Source of the DNA: a virus
Virus record (IMG/VR): IMGVR_UViG_3300037493_000610
Span: 1-28,297 of that record
DNA: 28,297 bases
Direction: 5' to 3' (one strand)
Made by a program: the position numbers and the translations under genes. Below, piece by piece: positions 5,024 through 14,800 of the stretch (its first letter is position 1; the number at the start of each line of letters is the position of its first letter). The notes under the pieces are model-generated. The model did no database searches. It saw nothing but the letters and a program-made list of their open reading frames with translations, and had not been told where the DNA came from.

Positions 5024-5436
5024 AGTGTCTTTCCTTTTTGAAAATCAGCTAACGATAATCCGCCAGTATATTGCATGTGAGCGGTTTCTTTTATCTTTCC
5101 AGACCATCTGCCAGCCCACTCAAGACCTATTGATTCGCCTATCCTACCACACTTTGCGTAAATAACATCGTTATCCCACAATGGCTTACCGTGAAGCATA
5201 GGCACCCAATCAAAGGCAACTCTGTAATTATGAAAGGATTGACCGCCTCTTGCGTTAGTAACTATTCTACCTTTGGCGGTTCTGCCTTGAGCATAAATAA
5301 CGTCTTGAGCTTCATTATCTCGGTAAGTAGAATAAATAAGAATGTCAAACCCTGCGGCTAAACATTCTTTTTTAAATTGCTCTGCTAGTGCTTTAACTTT
5401 TGGGTGTAACTCATCAAGCGAACGGCTATTAATCAT
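5020..5436 (-). CDS. Endolysin: L-alanyl-D-glutamate peptidase (M15 family)
   Basis: A 138-residue endolysin of the peptidase M15C / phage T5 endolysin type, which cuts the peptide stem of peptidoglycan between L-Ala and D-Glu. The zinc ligands are visible: S-F-H69-N in SFHNYRVAFDW with D76, and H120 in ETAHMQY. The early S-T-Y-R-D-N-E-A-Q-D segment is also typical. No signal peptide is present, so export depends on the holin. It overlaps the upstream coiled-coil membrane protein and the downstream holin by ATGA. Confidence 0.93.
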   Translation of the reverse strand: MINSRSLDELHPKVKALAEQFKKECLAAGFDILIYSTYRDNEAQDVIYAQGRTAKGRIVTNARGGQSFHNYRVAFDWVPMLHGKPLWDNDVIYAKCGRIGESIGLEWAGRWSGKIKETAHMQYTGGLSLADFQKGKTL

Positions 5437-5666
5437 TTATCTGCCTTGTTATCTATTTTGTCAAATAACTTATTAAGCATTTCTTTAAGCTCTCTAATGT
5501 CCTGGCGATAATCGTCACGAGCCACATAATCCTTTGGCAACTCCTCACGAAGTTTAGCCAAGTCTGATTTTAACTCTTTTACTGCTGCCCACATCTCACG
5601 CAAAAACCAACCTAAAACAAGTGATGATGATGATAAAAGTATGTTTAAGATTGATTGATTGTCCAT
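5433..5666 (-). CDS. Small membrane coiled-coil protein (possible i-spanin or holin accessory)
   Basis: A 77-residue protein with one N-terminal membrane helix (about residues 6-28, ILNILLSSSSLVLGWFLREM) followed by a charged, heptad-patterned coiled coil to the end. That topology fits an inner-membrane spanin (Rz-like), though it is short for Rz. Similar small proteins beside phage endolysins are also annotated as XhlA-like or holin accessory. Since an o-spanin candidate lies 0.6 kb downstream, an i-spanin role is plausible but not shown. Confidence 0.65.
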   Translation of the reverse strand: MDNQSILNILLSSSSLVLGWFLREMWAAVKELKSDLAKLREELPKDYVARDDYRQDIRELKEMLNKLFDKIDNKADK

Positions 5667-5687
5667 GATGAAATACCTAGTAGATTG

Positions 5688-5909
5688 TTAGCAGGAAATG
5701 GCTTTTAACTCATCAAGAGTTTTTAATGAATCGACAGCTTTAGTAATATCACGCAACCTTTGCTTTTCCGCAATGATTTCGGATGTGTCATCACCAGACT
5801 CTAAAGCCCTTTGAAATGCCACATCTTGCGCCTGTAACAATGCCTCACGCTCTGTGCGTAATCGTGCCTTAGTAATCTCTTTAGCTTTGTCTATATTAAT
5901 TGTAATCAT
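5688..5909 (-). CDS. Tail-associated coiled-coil protein (fibre-region conserved protein)
   Basis: A 73-residue protein beginning MITINIDKAKEI and forming long helices (ARLRTEREALLQAQDVAFQR, then a second helix). Comparable small proteins often follow fibre genes in phages of proteobacteria and may act as fibre chaperones or tail components. I chose ATG 5909 because it overlaps the previous stop (ATGA); a start at 5921 adds residues that do not fit the family start. Its precise function is not known. Confidence 0.65.
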   Translation of the reverse strand: MITINIDKAKEITKARLRTEREALLQAQDVAFQRALESGDDTSEIIAEKQRLRDITKAVDSLKTLDELKAISC

Positions 5910-6097
5910 GCGAACTCCCATGCGTCACGAAATGTTCTGTCTGACGGAATATCAGATACATCCACAATCTTAAACTCTGCACCAGCTGGTACATCTTTCT
6001 CTGCTAGTTCCTCAATGGTATGTGATTCTAACCATTCGGCAGTAGGGATTAATACTGCTACTCCACCATTATCTGTTTTGTATATGATTCTTTGCAT
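5906..6097 (-). CDS. Conserved small fibre-region protein
   Basis: A 63-residue protein with the recognisable pattern R-I-I-Y-K-T-D-N-G-G-V-A-V at the start and D-V-P-A-G...IPSDRTFRDAWEF at the end. I recognise this from proteins encoded beside tail fibres in many phages, where it can be fused to or followed by the MITINIDKAKEI protein, as here. It may be part of the tail tip or of fibre assembly. Its start region (GGATAAATTATGC) resembles that of the three fibre genes before it. Confidence 0.65.
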   Translation of the reverse strand: MQRIIYKTDNGGVAVLIPTAEWLESHTIEELAEKDVPAGAEFKIVDVSDIPSDRTFRDAWEFA

Positions 6098-6106
6098 AAT
6101 TTATCC

Positions 6107-6457
6107 TTATCTTAGCTCTGCCCAATAATTAAGTGCTGAATTCACTAGCGTTAAAGTGTATGTAGCTCCTGCTGGAATAATTATACACATAGGAAATCTT
6201 GCTGGAGTAGTAGCCGCAACAAATTGCTCCCATTTAGCCGCAATTACCCCAGATACGGTAATATAGCCATTTCCAGTACCAGTTCCGTTTATTTGGCTAC
6301 AAGTTACAGATACTTGTATAGACCTACCAGTTGAATTTGTATAAGTTGTTCCAGCCGCTCTACTAGCAGTAACATCTTGCCAAGTTTGACCTACACCAAG
6401 TGCAAATGTAGATGTAGCCGTAACCGTATTTGCACTTCCGTCTATTGTAACTGCCAT
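6107..6457 (-). CDS. Small fibre-like tail protein
   Basis: A 116-residue, beta-rich protein. The G-V-G-Q-T-W-Q-D-V-T-A-S-R stretch followed by G-T-T-Y-T-N-S-T-G-R is common in the C-terminal head domains of phage fibres. Here it stands as its own gene, with a short N-terminal segment (MAVTIDGSANTVTATSTFA). It is likely a receptor-binding or fibre-tip component. It shares the GGATAAATC-ATG-GC start context with its neighbour upstream. Confidence 0.7.
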   Translation of the reverse strand: MAVTIDGSANTVTATSTFALGVGQTWQDVTASRAAGTTYTNSTGRSIQVSVTCSQINGTGTGNGYITVSGVIAAKWEQFVAATTPARFPMCIIIPAGATYTLTLVNSALNYWAELR

Positions 6458-6465
6458 GATTTATC

Positions 6466-7041
6466 CTATTCGTACATTATGTTGATTGAGCCAGCGTCAA
6501 ATGTATTTGTGCCACCTTGTGTTGTAATTCTAATGCCACTTAATACGCCAGCTAATGTAACACCACCAGCCATACTATATCCAGTTGAAGCGGCAGACAT
6601 TGATCCAGAACCTACCCATGTATTCCCATTAAGATTTGTAAATTGATAAAACCCATCTAAAGCATCTGCGGCTAAGTTATTATTAATAAAAAATCCTGTT
6701 GTTTCATTAGATTGCGCCATTGATGTAGTATTCATTCTGACACTAGTAGAGTTGTATCCAGTTGCCGTAACCGTACCGCCACTATGAATTAATTGTATTA
6801 GTTTAAAAGCTGTGCTACTTGTACTGACTCCACTAAACATTAGTGTTACTCGCTTTACCCAACTAGGGAGTCCTGTAAAATCAATTAAAGTGCCACTAGT
6901 AGAGGCTACGGCTGTACCACTCACCAATGGTGCTAATGTACCTGTTGCCGCCACCAATGTCTGTGTTGATGAACCTGCAACGGTTGGTGCGGATAATGTA
7001 ATCGAACCGCTTGTATCGCCACTAATAACTACTGAAGCCAT
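6466..7041 (-). CDS. Small fibre-like tail protein
   Basis: A 191-residue, Ser/Thr/Gly-rich beta protein. An N-terminal stretch rich in S-G-S-I-T-L is followed by IDFTGLPSWVKRVTLMFSGVS, then G-G-T-V-T-A-T-G-Y, and a C-terminal T-F-D-A-G-S-I-N-I-M-Y-E. The FTGLPSWVKR and FDAGSINI blocks are widespread in fibre-tip proteins of marine and freshwater phages. A role as a separate receptor-binding unit is inferred from the position between other fibre genes. Confidence 0.72.
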   Translation of the reverse strand: MASVVISGDTSGSITLSAPTVAGSSTQTLVAATGTLAPLVSGTAVASTSGTLIDFTGLPSWVKRVTLMFSGVSTSSTAFKLIQLIHSGGTVTATGYNSTSVRMNTTSMAQSNETTGFFINNNLAADALDGFYQFTNLNGNTWVGSGSMSAASTGYSMAGGVTLAGVLSGIRITTQGGTNTFDAGSINIMYE

Positions 7042-7050
7042 GATTTATCC

Positions 7051-7485
7051 TTATCTGAAAATTGATGCAGTGCAATATGCTGGATCAACGGATGAGCCAG
7101 CATCGGTTGAGGTAAATATAGGCTGTGTTGTAGTGGTATTTACAGCACCAGTACCACTTCTTAAATTGACCATCATGCCTGCACAGCCATGTCCAGAGCC
7201 TGCTGAAACAGTACCTACGCAAGCAAAATTTATATCTGGCATAGCATTTGTTATATTAATTACATAAGCACCAACACCACTATCTGTTATTGAACTTACA
7301 TTAAATGAAGCCCTTATTGCTACTGTGCCTGTACCATTAAAGTTTACCCAAGCACGACAAAATGTCCCAATCGCCACATTGTTTACATCTGAAATAGTAG
7401 GTGGAGTTAAAGCCACTCCATTTTTAATGTTTAACTGGCTTGTTGAAGCCGCTTGTACTACATCTGCTATAACCGTTCCTGCCAT
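7051..7485 (-). CDS. Small fibre-like tail protein
   Basis: A 144-residue protein. After a short N-terminal segment (MAGTVIADVVQAASTSQL), it contains F-N-G-T-G-T-V-A-I-R-A-S-F-N-V-S-S-I-T-D, then G-A-Y-V-I-N-I-T-N-A-M-P-D. This is a beta-rich fibre head-domain pattern seen at the ends of many phage tail fibres. Several cysteines (C-A-G-M-M region and C-T-A-S-I near the end) could stabilise the fold. It is probably a receptor-binding or fibre-tip component. Confidence 0.75.
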   Translation of the reverse strand: MAGTVIADVVQAASTSQLNIKNGVALTPPTISDVNNVAIGTFCRAWVNFNGTGTVAIRASFNVSSITDSGVGAYVINITNAMPDINFACVGTVSAGSGHGCAGMMVNLRSGTGAVNTTTTQPIFTSTDAGSSVDPAYCTASIFR

Positions 7486-7495
7486 GATTTAATCC

Positions 7496-8887
7496 TTATA
7501 AGACTACCCAGCGTGATCCGCTAGGAACTGTTACCGTTACGCCAGTATTAATTGTAATAGTACCGACAGATGATGCTGATTTACCAGCAGTAATTGTATA
7601 GTTAGCAGTAACCACTAAACTATTCTCAACAAATACATCGTCTGATCCAGCACCAGTAGCACCACCGCCAACTGATCCCCATGCAGTGCCATTATAGCCC
7701 TCAAATTTAGTAGTGGTGGTATTAAACCTAAAAAAGCCTGTTGCTGGAGTACCATCACGCTGTGCAGTAGTGCCTACTGGTATTTTCTCTGATCCAGTTA
7801 GCGATGTAATGACATTTAAATTAACTCTTGCCGCATCAGCAGTTGTAGCATTAGTACCACCGCTACCAATCGGTAATGTACCAGATACATGACCAGTTAA
7901 AGTAACTTTACCATAACTAGGCGCAACACCTACGCCACCAGACAGCAAGGCATTGCCAGTAGCAACATCAGCTAAATTCGCTAATGTGTTAGTAGCCCCA
8001 CCAACCAATAAATCACCGACAGCATAAGTTGTCTGACCAGTACCGCCACTTGTTGCTGGTAAAGTGCCAGATACATGAGTAGTTAATCCAATCTTACCGT
8101 AAGCAGGTGCAGTACCAACACCACCAGAGATAAGCGCATTACCAGTAGCGACATCGGCTAGTTTTGACAATGCAGTAGTGGTAGAGGCAAAAACTATATC
8201 GCCAATGGCATAAGATGCAAATCCAGTACCGCCAGCAGTGGCAGGCAGTGTACCAGTAGTTAAAACGGATGTAGATGTGGCATAGACAGCACCACCAGAG
8301 GTAAATGTTGTTAAGTTAGTACCACCATTACCAGTACCTAAAGTGCCAGATATGTGAGTAGTAAGACCAATCTTACCGTAGGCTGGGGCAACGCCAACTC
8401 CACCAGAGATTAATGCGTTACCTGTTGCAACATCAGCTAATTTAGATAGGGCTGTTGTAGTTGAGGCATAGACAATATCACCGACAGCATAGCTGGATTG
8501 ACCTGTACCGCCAGATGCGGCTGGAATTGCCACATTGAATGTAGGTGTAGCATTGACTGTTAATGTATCGCCAGAGGCATCACCAAGAGTAGTATTGCCA
8601 GTTGAACTTAGAGTAGTAAATGCGCCTGTATTTGGCGTAGTAGCACCGACAGTGCCATTGATATTAATATCGTATCGAGTAAAAGCAGTCCAAGTAACTG
8701 GTGAAATAGATGTTAATCTTTCATGCTTTAAAGTTGTACTATTCCAGCGTATAGAATTAAGTGGCAAATTGGTAGGCGTAGTAAATGCAGAATCTAGGTT
8801 TAATGCTAAATCATCAAACCTACCATCTATTTGAGTGGTGTAATTGACATACGTACTGGTATTGGTAGGTAAACTATGGTCTGCCAT
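7496..8887 (-). CDS. Tail fibre with internal repeats
   Basis: A 463-residue fibre protein. After an N-terminal region (about 1-120, likely tail-attachment), there are three copies of a Gly/Thr/Ala-rich repeat containing S-Y-A-V-G-D-I-V-Y-A-S, L-A-D-V-A-T-G-N-A-L and S-G-G-V-G, with G-G-T-G linkers. A region typical of fibre tips follows (F-R-F-N-T-T-T-T-K-F-E-G-Y-N-G-T-A-W), then a C-terminal repeat of Thr/Val beta strands ending V-T-V-P-S-G-S-R-W-V-V-L. That ending is familiar from phage tail fibres. It begins two bases after the NlpC-J fusion gene and is probably the receptor-contacting fibre or its main shaft. Confidence 0.82.
   Translation of the reverse strand: MADHSLPTNTSTYVNYTTQIDGRFDDLALNLDSAFTTPTNLPLNSIRWNSTTLKHERLTSISPVTWTAFTRYDININGTVGATTPNTGAFTTLSSTGNTTLGDASGDTLTVNATPTFNVAIPAASGGTGQSSYAVGDIVYASTTTALSKLADVATGNALISGGVGVAPAYGKIGLTTHISGTLGTGNGGTNLTTFTSGGAVYATSTSVLTTGTLPATAGGTGFASYAIGDIVFASTTTALSKLADVATGNALISGGVGTAPAYGKIGLTTHVSGTLPATSGGTGQTTYAVGDLLVGGATNTLANLADVATGNALLSGGVGVAPSYGKVTLTGHVSGTLPIGSGGTNATTADAARVNLNVITSLTGSEKIPVGTTAQRDGTPATGFFRFNTTTTKFEGYNGTAWGSVGGGATGAGSDDVFVENSLVVTANYTITAGKSASSVGTITINTGVTVTVPSGSRWVVL
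7921..8523 (-). repeat. Three imperfect repeats in the tail fibre gene
   Basis: Near-identical coding segments lie at about 8386-8523, 8102-8243 and 7921-8058, each about 140 bases and encoding the SYAVGDIVYAS / LADVATGNALISGGVG unit. The first two are the closest pair. The spacing (about 285 then 180 bases) is uneven, with one unit having an additional intervening segment. They could change copy number by recombination and so alter fibre length. Confidence 0.75.
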
Positions 8888-8889
8888 TT

Positions 8890-11800
8890 TTAATATCCTC
8901 TAACATTCCAAGATACTGAGCCGCTTGTACGGACACCAGCACTATTAAATAAGTATATCCTAAAACTTTCAGGATATGTTGATATATTACCACTTGTGTT
9001 AGCTGTTGTTAAATTAACAGTGTATTGGTTTGCATTAACTACTGATGCAATTGTATAAACGCCATTTGGTGCAGTTCCACTTGTAAATGTTAATCTCACT
9101 TTTTGACCTGAAATTAAACTATGAGCTGTAACATTGACTGTCATAACATTTGATGTGACAGAATATGTGCCAGTTAAAACGCTATCTTTAAAATCATATA
9201 CAGGTGTTAATAATGTTGAACCGTTTGGCGAAACGGTAATTGACATAATATCAACAAATTCTTTTGCAAAATTGACAATCGTACCGCTTGCATCAGTTGA
9301 TATTGCATTGACATTACCTGCATCACTGATTAATTTAGCATTTAGTAATACATTCATTGATTGCAATAGATATAAACCAGTTGTATTAGATGTTGTTACA
9401 TTTGCAGTAATTTTTACATACCTAAAGTTAGTAGCAAATATAGATTGTGCGCCAGTAGTAGTTGTATAAGTAATGCCATCTTGAGATATGCCAATATCAA
9501 ACGATATGGTTGCAGAAGAAGCAATTACTGAGCCTTGATAATTTAAAGTAATTTGACTACTACCTAATACGGTGCCGTAATCAAATACCTCAACATAAGA
9601 GCCAGTTTCTTTGTTTGGCTGAATAAATATAGGGAACCCTGCGGCTATTTGTGCAGTTGGGTCTGCCCATATTGCGGCTGGGGTTGTAGTTGCTATATAT
9701 GGTCTAACAGTTGAAATTGGCTCTAATTGTGCGCCCCAAAAATATGCACCATCACTTATAACAGATACCCCACCAGTAAATCCTGCATAAGTTAGTAAGG
9801 TATCACCATTAGATACCCCTGTTGTTACAGACATTACAATGCGCCACCATCCGTTTCCTGCATTGATAGAATAAGCACCTGTACCAATACTTTGCGAAAT
9901 AACCCCAGTATCATAATTAATAGTTAATGCTGATATATTTGTTGATGTAGTTCCATTCCTTAAAACAAACGAATTGCCAATTGTTGCACCAGTTAATTTT
10001 TTGGCATAAATACTATAAGTATTTCCAGTTGCAGACCCAATTCCAGTAATAGTTTGTACACATAATGTTGCCCCAGCCGCAGTAGCAGATAGTGTATCGG
10101 CAGTTAATGTACCATCTGGGGCAGTTATTGAATTTGCAACTGAAGTTAAATTAGTTTTTGACCATGCCGCATTACTAAAATCTTGTGAGTAAGTTAAAAG
10201 ATTCCTATTAAAATGCTCTGTCCATGTTTCAGTTGTACTAACTGGCAATAACACGCCACCTTGCTCATTGATAGCAGAAGTCTTTGTACCGCTAAATGTA
10301 CTGAAATATTGTGCATTAAATACAAAGTCTGGCGGTTGAGCCACTTGAGATGTAATGCTAACTGGAGTTGAAAAGTTATTATCTGTATCACGTACAGCAA
10401 TCCAATAAGTATAATTGCCAGCACTTAATTCTTGAATTGAAGTAAATGTACCATTTTTAAAACCAATTATTTCAGCAGTAGCATAAACAGGGCCTTTTCT
10501 GATTTGTACGTCTTGAATTGGCAAAGTTGTTTTTGCAGGTAATGACCAATATAGTAAAACATTATTATCAATAACTTGAGTTCTAACGCTTGCGCTAGGA
10601 ACTGGATTAGGCGCTGATTTTGGTACAGTAATAGTAAGCGCAGTTGATTCAGCTCCTAATAAATCAATAGTAGAAATGTTGTATATTCTGTCACCAAGCC
10701 AATCAGCAGGTAATGTAATTGTGCTTGATTTTGCATATATTACATCTGAACCATAAGTAATTTTATATTGATTTAAGCCAAATAAAGGGGTTATATCGTT
10801 CCAATCTAATGTCACTGTTGCATTGGTTAAACTTGTGTCAGCAAACGTATAAGATGGAATATGAACTGCTGGAGCAACAGGTATAACTCTTGTATAACTT
10901 ATTGCCAATGATGTTGCTGAGTATCTGTTATCGGTATCAAAAGAACGGACATACCATGTATTTGCACCTAATGCTGGGATAACAGAGAAACTTAAAGCAT
11001 CACCTTTAAACAAGAATCCATTTGTACCCCAACCAGTATCAGAAGTTCTCAATTCATATCCAGATATTGGCAATGTAGTTCTTACTGATGCTGCCCATGA
11101 TAATTGCAATATATTATTAACAATTGAAGTAGAACTTGATGGTGGTGGATTTGGTATTACTTTATTAACAACAACAGAAGTAGCTGTAGATTGTCTATTT
11201 TGAGTATCTACTGTAGTTACGGTAAATGTTCTTGAACCAACCCAATCAACAGGAACGGTTAATGTTGATGTTCTTGCTGTAACAGTGCTTGAGTTATAAG
11301 AAATAATGTAATGGCTAAGACCAAATTGAGGAGATACATCAGCCCAATCTAATACTAATGATGTTGTAGTTAATGATGTACTTAAAAAGCTAGTATTAAT
11401 TACAGATACAGCAGGAACAATAGATGGGGTAAATGTTACTGAAGTTGCATTTAGACAATATAAATCAATAACATCAACTGCTTTAACAAAGTAATCTTCT
11501 GTTACTCCTATTGCTCCAGGCGCAATTAAACATTCAGATGATGCACCACGGTATAAGTATCCAGCAGTTCCCCATCCAGCATTAGTTGCACGAACCTCAT
11601 AACCCCATAAATCTAACTCAGCATTATCATTCCAATCTAATTTAATTTTATCTCCACTCACTGTGGCTATTAGACCAGTTACATTTGCTGGAGGATTTGT
11701 CTTACCTGCAACTGTATGATTTGTTGCATAAGCCCATGGGCCAGCTCTACCATCATCAGTAACGTATCTAACTCTAATTCTATATTCTGCGCCTTCTTCT

Positions 11801-14800
11801 ACATCAGAAAAATATATACATGTATCTCTAATATCAACTGATTGAGAAGTTTGCCATATCAATGATGTATCGCCAGAAAAATCAATTTGACCTTCAATGT
11901 ATTTTGCAATAGAAGGTAAAGTTTCAGGATTGCTAAATGATAATTTAATTCGATAAAGAAATTGATTTGGGGCTGGTCGCAACATAACCGTTTCATCGCT
12001 AACTACAGTTGTAATAACTGGAGCAACAGTAATCTTGTCCTTCATCAATAATGGAGGCAATGATAGTTGACTATTAAATGGCGGTATTGGCTCTAAATCA
12101 CTATTATAAATAGCTGGGGAATAATCTACCAATGTCAAAAGAGCAGATAAGTTATTTGATGGCTCAATGCTTTGAACAATCAAATCAACTGAATCACTAC
12201 TTAATGAACCAAACATGAATAGATTGTTTACAGCTCCTTCAGTTGATGTAATTGGACTAGTTAATGTAATCGTATCGTAATATCCAGCAGAAGGCTTAGA
12301 TGCCACTGTACGTGTAATGCTAGACCCATTTTCTAAACGAATTCTAATGGTGTAATTAAAACCGACATCCATAGGCATTTTTTCATCAAGACGGATTGAT
12401 GTCGTTGATATAAATTGAGCTATTCGACCACTCCCCAATCCCCACATAGGAACGTCATGGCTAACTTTAACCAAGTCACCGCGAGTACATATTAAGTTCT
12501 CAATATCTGCGTTAAGCGTATAGGTTTCAGGGCGAAGTTTAATTTGTGCAAAATGGAAACGAGCATGCTTATGAATTGCTGTGCGTGATGTTACGCCAGG
12601 GAATTCCATTTGCTCAAACAATGTAGCATTGGTTTCATCGTAGCCATCGTTGTACACAATATATTCATCAGGCTGATACCCTTGCTCAGAATTTTTAAAT
12701 GGAATTCTAAATGCGTGAGGCAATTTAGGTAGTGCCTTAGTAGATTCAAAACCCCATGAGTTATGTGGCGTAAAATACTGAGCCGTAACTGTACGTGGCT
12801 TATCGGTAACAACTGTCCATTTGCCATCAACTAATGTTGGAGATGAGCGACCTGCTGCACAAATATCACGCAACACATCCAACAAACTTTGCTGGTCTGT
12901 AATAACTGAATCAAAAATAAATTCATTTGTTTGACAATACTGATGCCAAACTTCTATTGATGTTAAATCCAATTGCGAATCTGTCACAGCTTGAGCATTA
13001 GCAGGATGTTGCAATACATACCTAAACAATGAAGCAGGATTTCTAGTAGGTCTAAGAACCCATGTTGTAGTTGCAGAATCCCAATCCAAACAGATTGACA
13101 CTACTGTTGCTGAAATACCTTCTAAGGATTGATTAATTTGGTCAGTTGCTTTAATTTTTAAAGCAGTCATTGCCATTGGCTTAGGCGGATTAACTGGTCT
13201 TGATGCGCCATAAGCCGTTACTGAAGTTAAAATAGAAGAACTCATGCGCTGATATTTAATAGCGCTGGCAACGTATTCTTCAGTAGTAGTCGTATTTCTA
13301 CGAATACGCACTTCATACTTACCTTCTGGAACTATGAATGACACATTGTAACTAAACGCATCTTTACGTTTAACAAAGTCTGTACCAGTTACACCAATGT
13401 AAACTGTATTGGTTCGACCAGTTCTGCTTAAACTACCAACAGATATGGTTGCTGAAGTTTGTTTGACAGATGCTGATGGGTCATAAGCCATGCCATAATT
13501 TGTTGAAGATGATGCTGTCTTAGTAGTTAAATTTAAACCAGTGTATGTAGCTGGCATTAAACTGCGTCTATCCACTGTACTAAATACCTTAGAGCCATAC
13601 ATACATATTTCATATAACAATATTTCGTCAGATGGAATAGTTGGATATATGTTATATACAGTATTTAGATTTTTTGTAATTTTCTTTAATCTATCTAAAA
13701 AAGCGCCACTAGGATTGGCGTTTGATGTATTTGAATAACTACCATAACGAATAACCAATTTATTAAATATATCAAGACTTAAAAACGCCCATCTGTAGCA
13801 TGGGTCTGGACTTGATTGCATCCCTGTAGTAGTGGTACCAAAAAATGCACCATCAATAGTAACGGTTGCTTTTTTAAATAAACTTTCAACTTTACCAAAG
13901 GCCTCTAGTGGGGCTAATGTATTATTATCTAATTGACGAATTTGTACATCTGCACTAAACAATTCTTCTTTAATTTTACCTGCGCCATCGCCATCCATTT
14001 GCAATCTTCTCAATCCTCTTGGGAAATGAAGATTAACACTTACAGAAGTGCATAATTCATTGATTACTTTTTCATACCAAGGAGATACTACAGAAAAAGC
14101 AGTTCCAGTGGCTAATGACGCATTTGCAGCAGTCTGAGCATAGGTAAATGTAGTTGGAGTTGGTGTAGAGGCAATGGTAAAAGTACCATTAAACCCAGTA
14201 GCGCCTGATATGGTTACTGGGTTGTCAACAAGAAACGTGTGTGCAACTGATGTAGTAACCGTTACTACATTTGTAGCTCTTATAATAGATGTGATTGTTT
14301 TTGTAGTTTCTGTTGCTGCCATCTCAACATTGATAGGTAATTGCTCAACGTCATTTGGGTATATTGAATTAAAGTATGAATAATCTTCAACCAAATCTTT
14401 AAAGCCACTTATAGTGGATTGGTCTAATTCTTCAAGCGTATTAATATCTGCTGAACCAATACGCATGTCAGACACTTGCAATGGGCCATAACCCCACACA
14501 AGCAACATTCTTAGGTAAGATGTGTCTGTGTTTGATTCAGCATATATCTGTGCGCCCAACAATCCTGTAAAGCGCATTTGACCCAATACTACAGGGATGG
14601 CACCGTATTGAGATGCTTGATTGCTACCGCCTTGTAATAAATTCTGAGCAATAGCATTACCAGGCGCTTCTTGAGTTGGCATCCTAACAGGAAATATGGC
14701 ATTTAATAATAAATTACCAACTATCGTTAGACCTGCTTGAACAGCAGTGGCAGCAAATCCTTCAAGAGCAAGCATTTGAGGGCCAACAATATAAGCAGCA

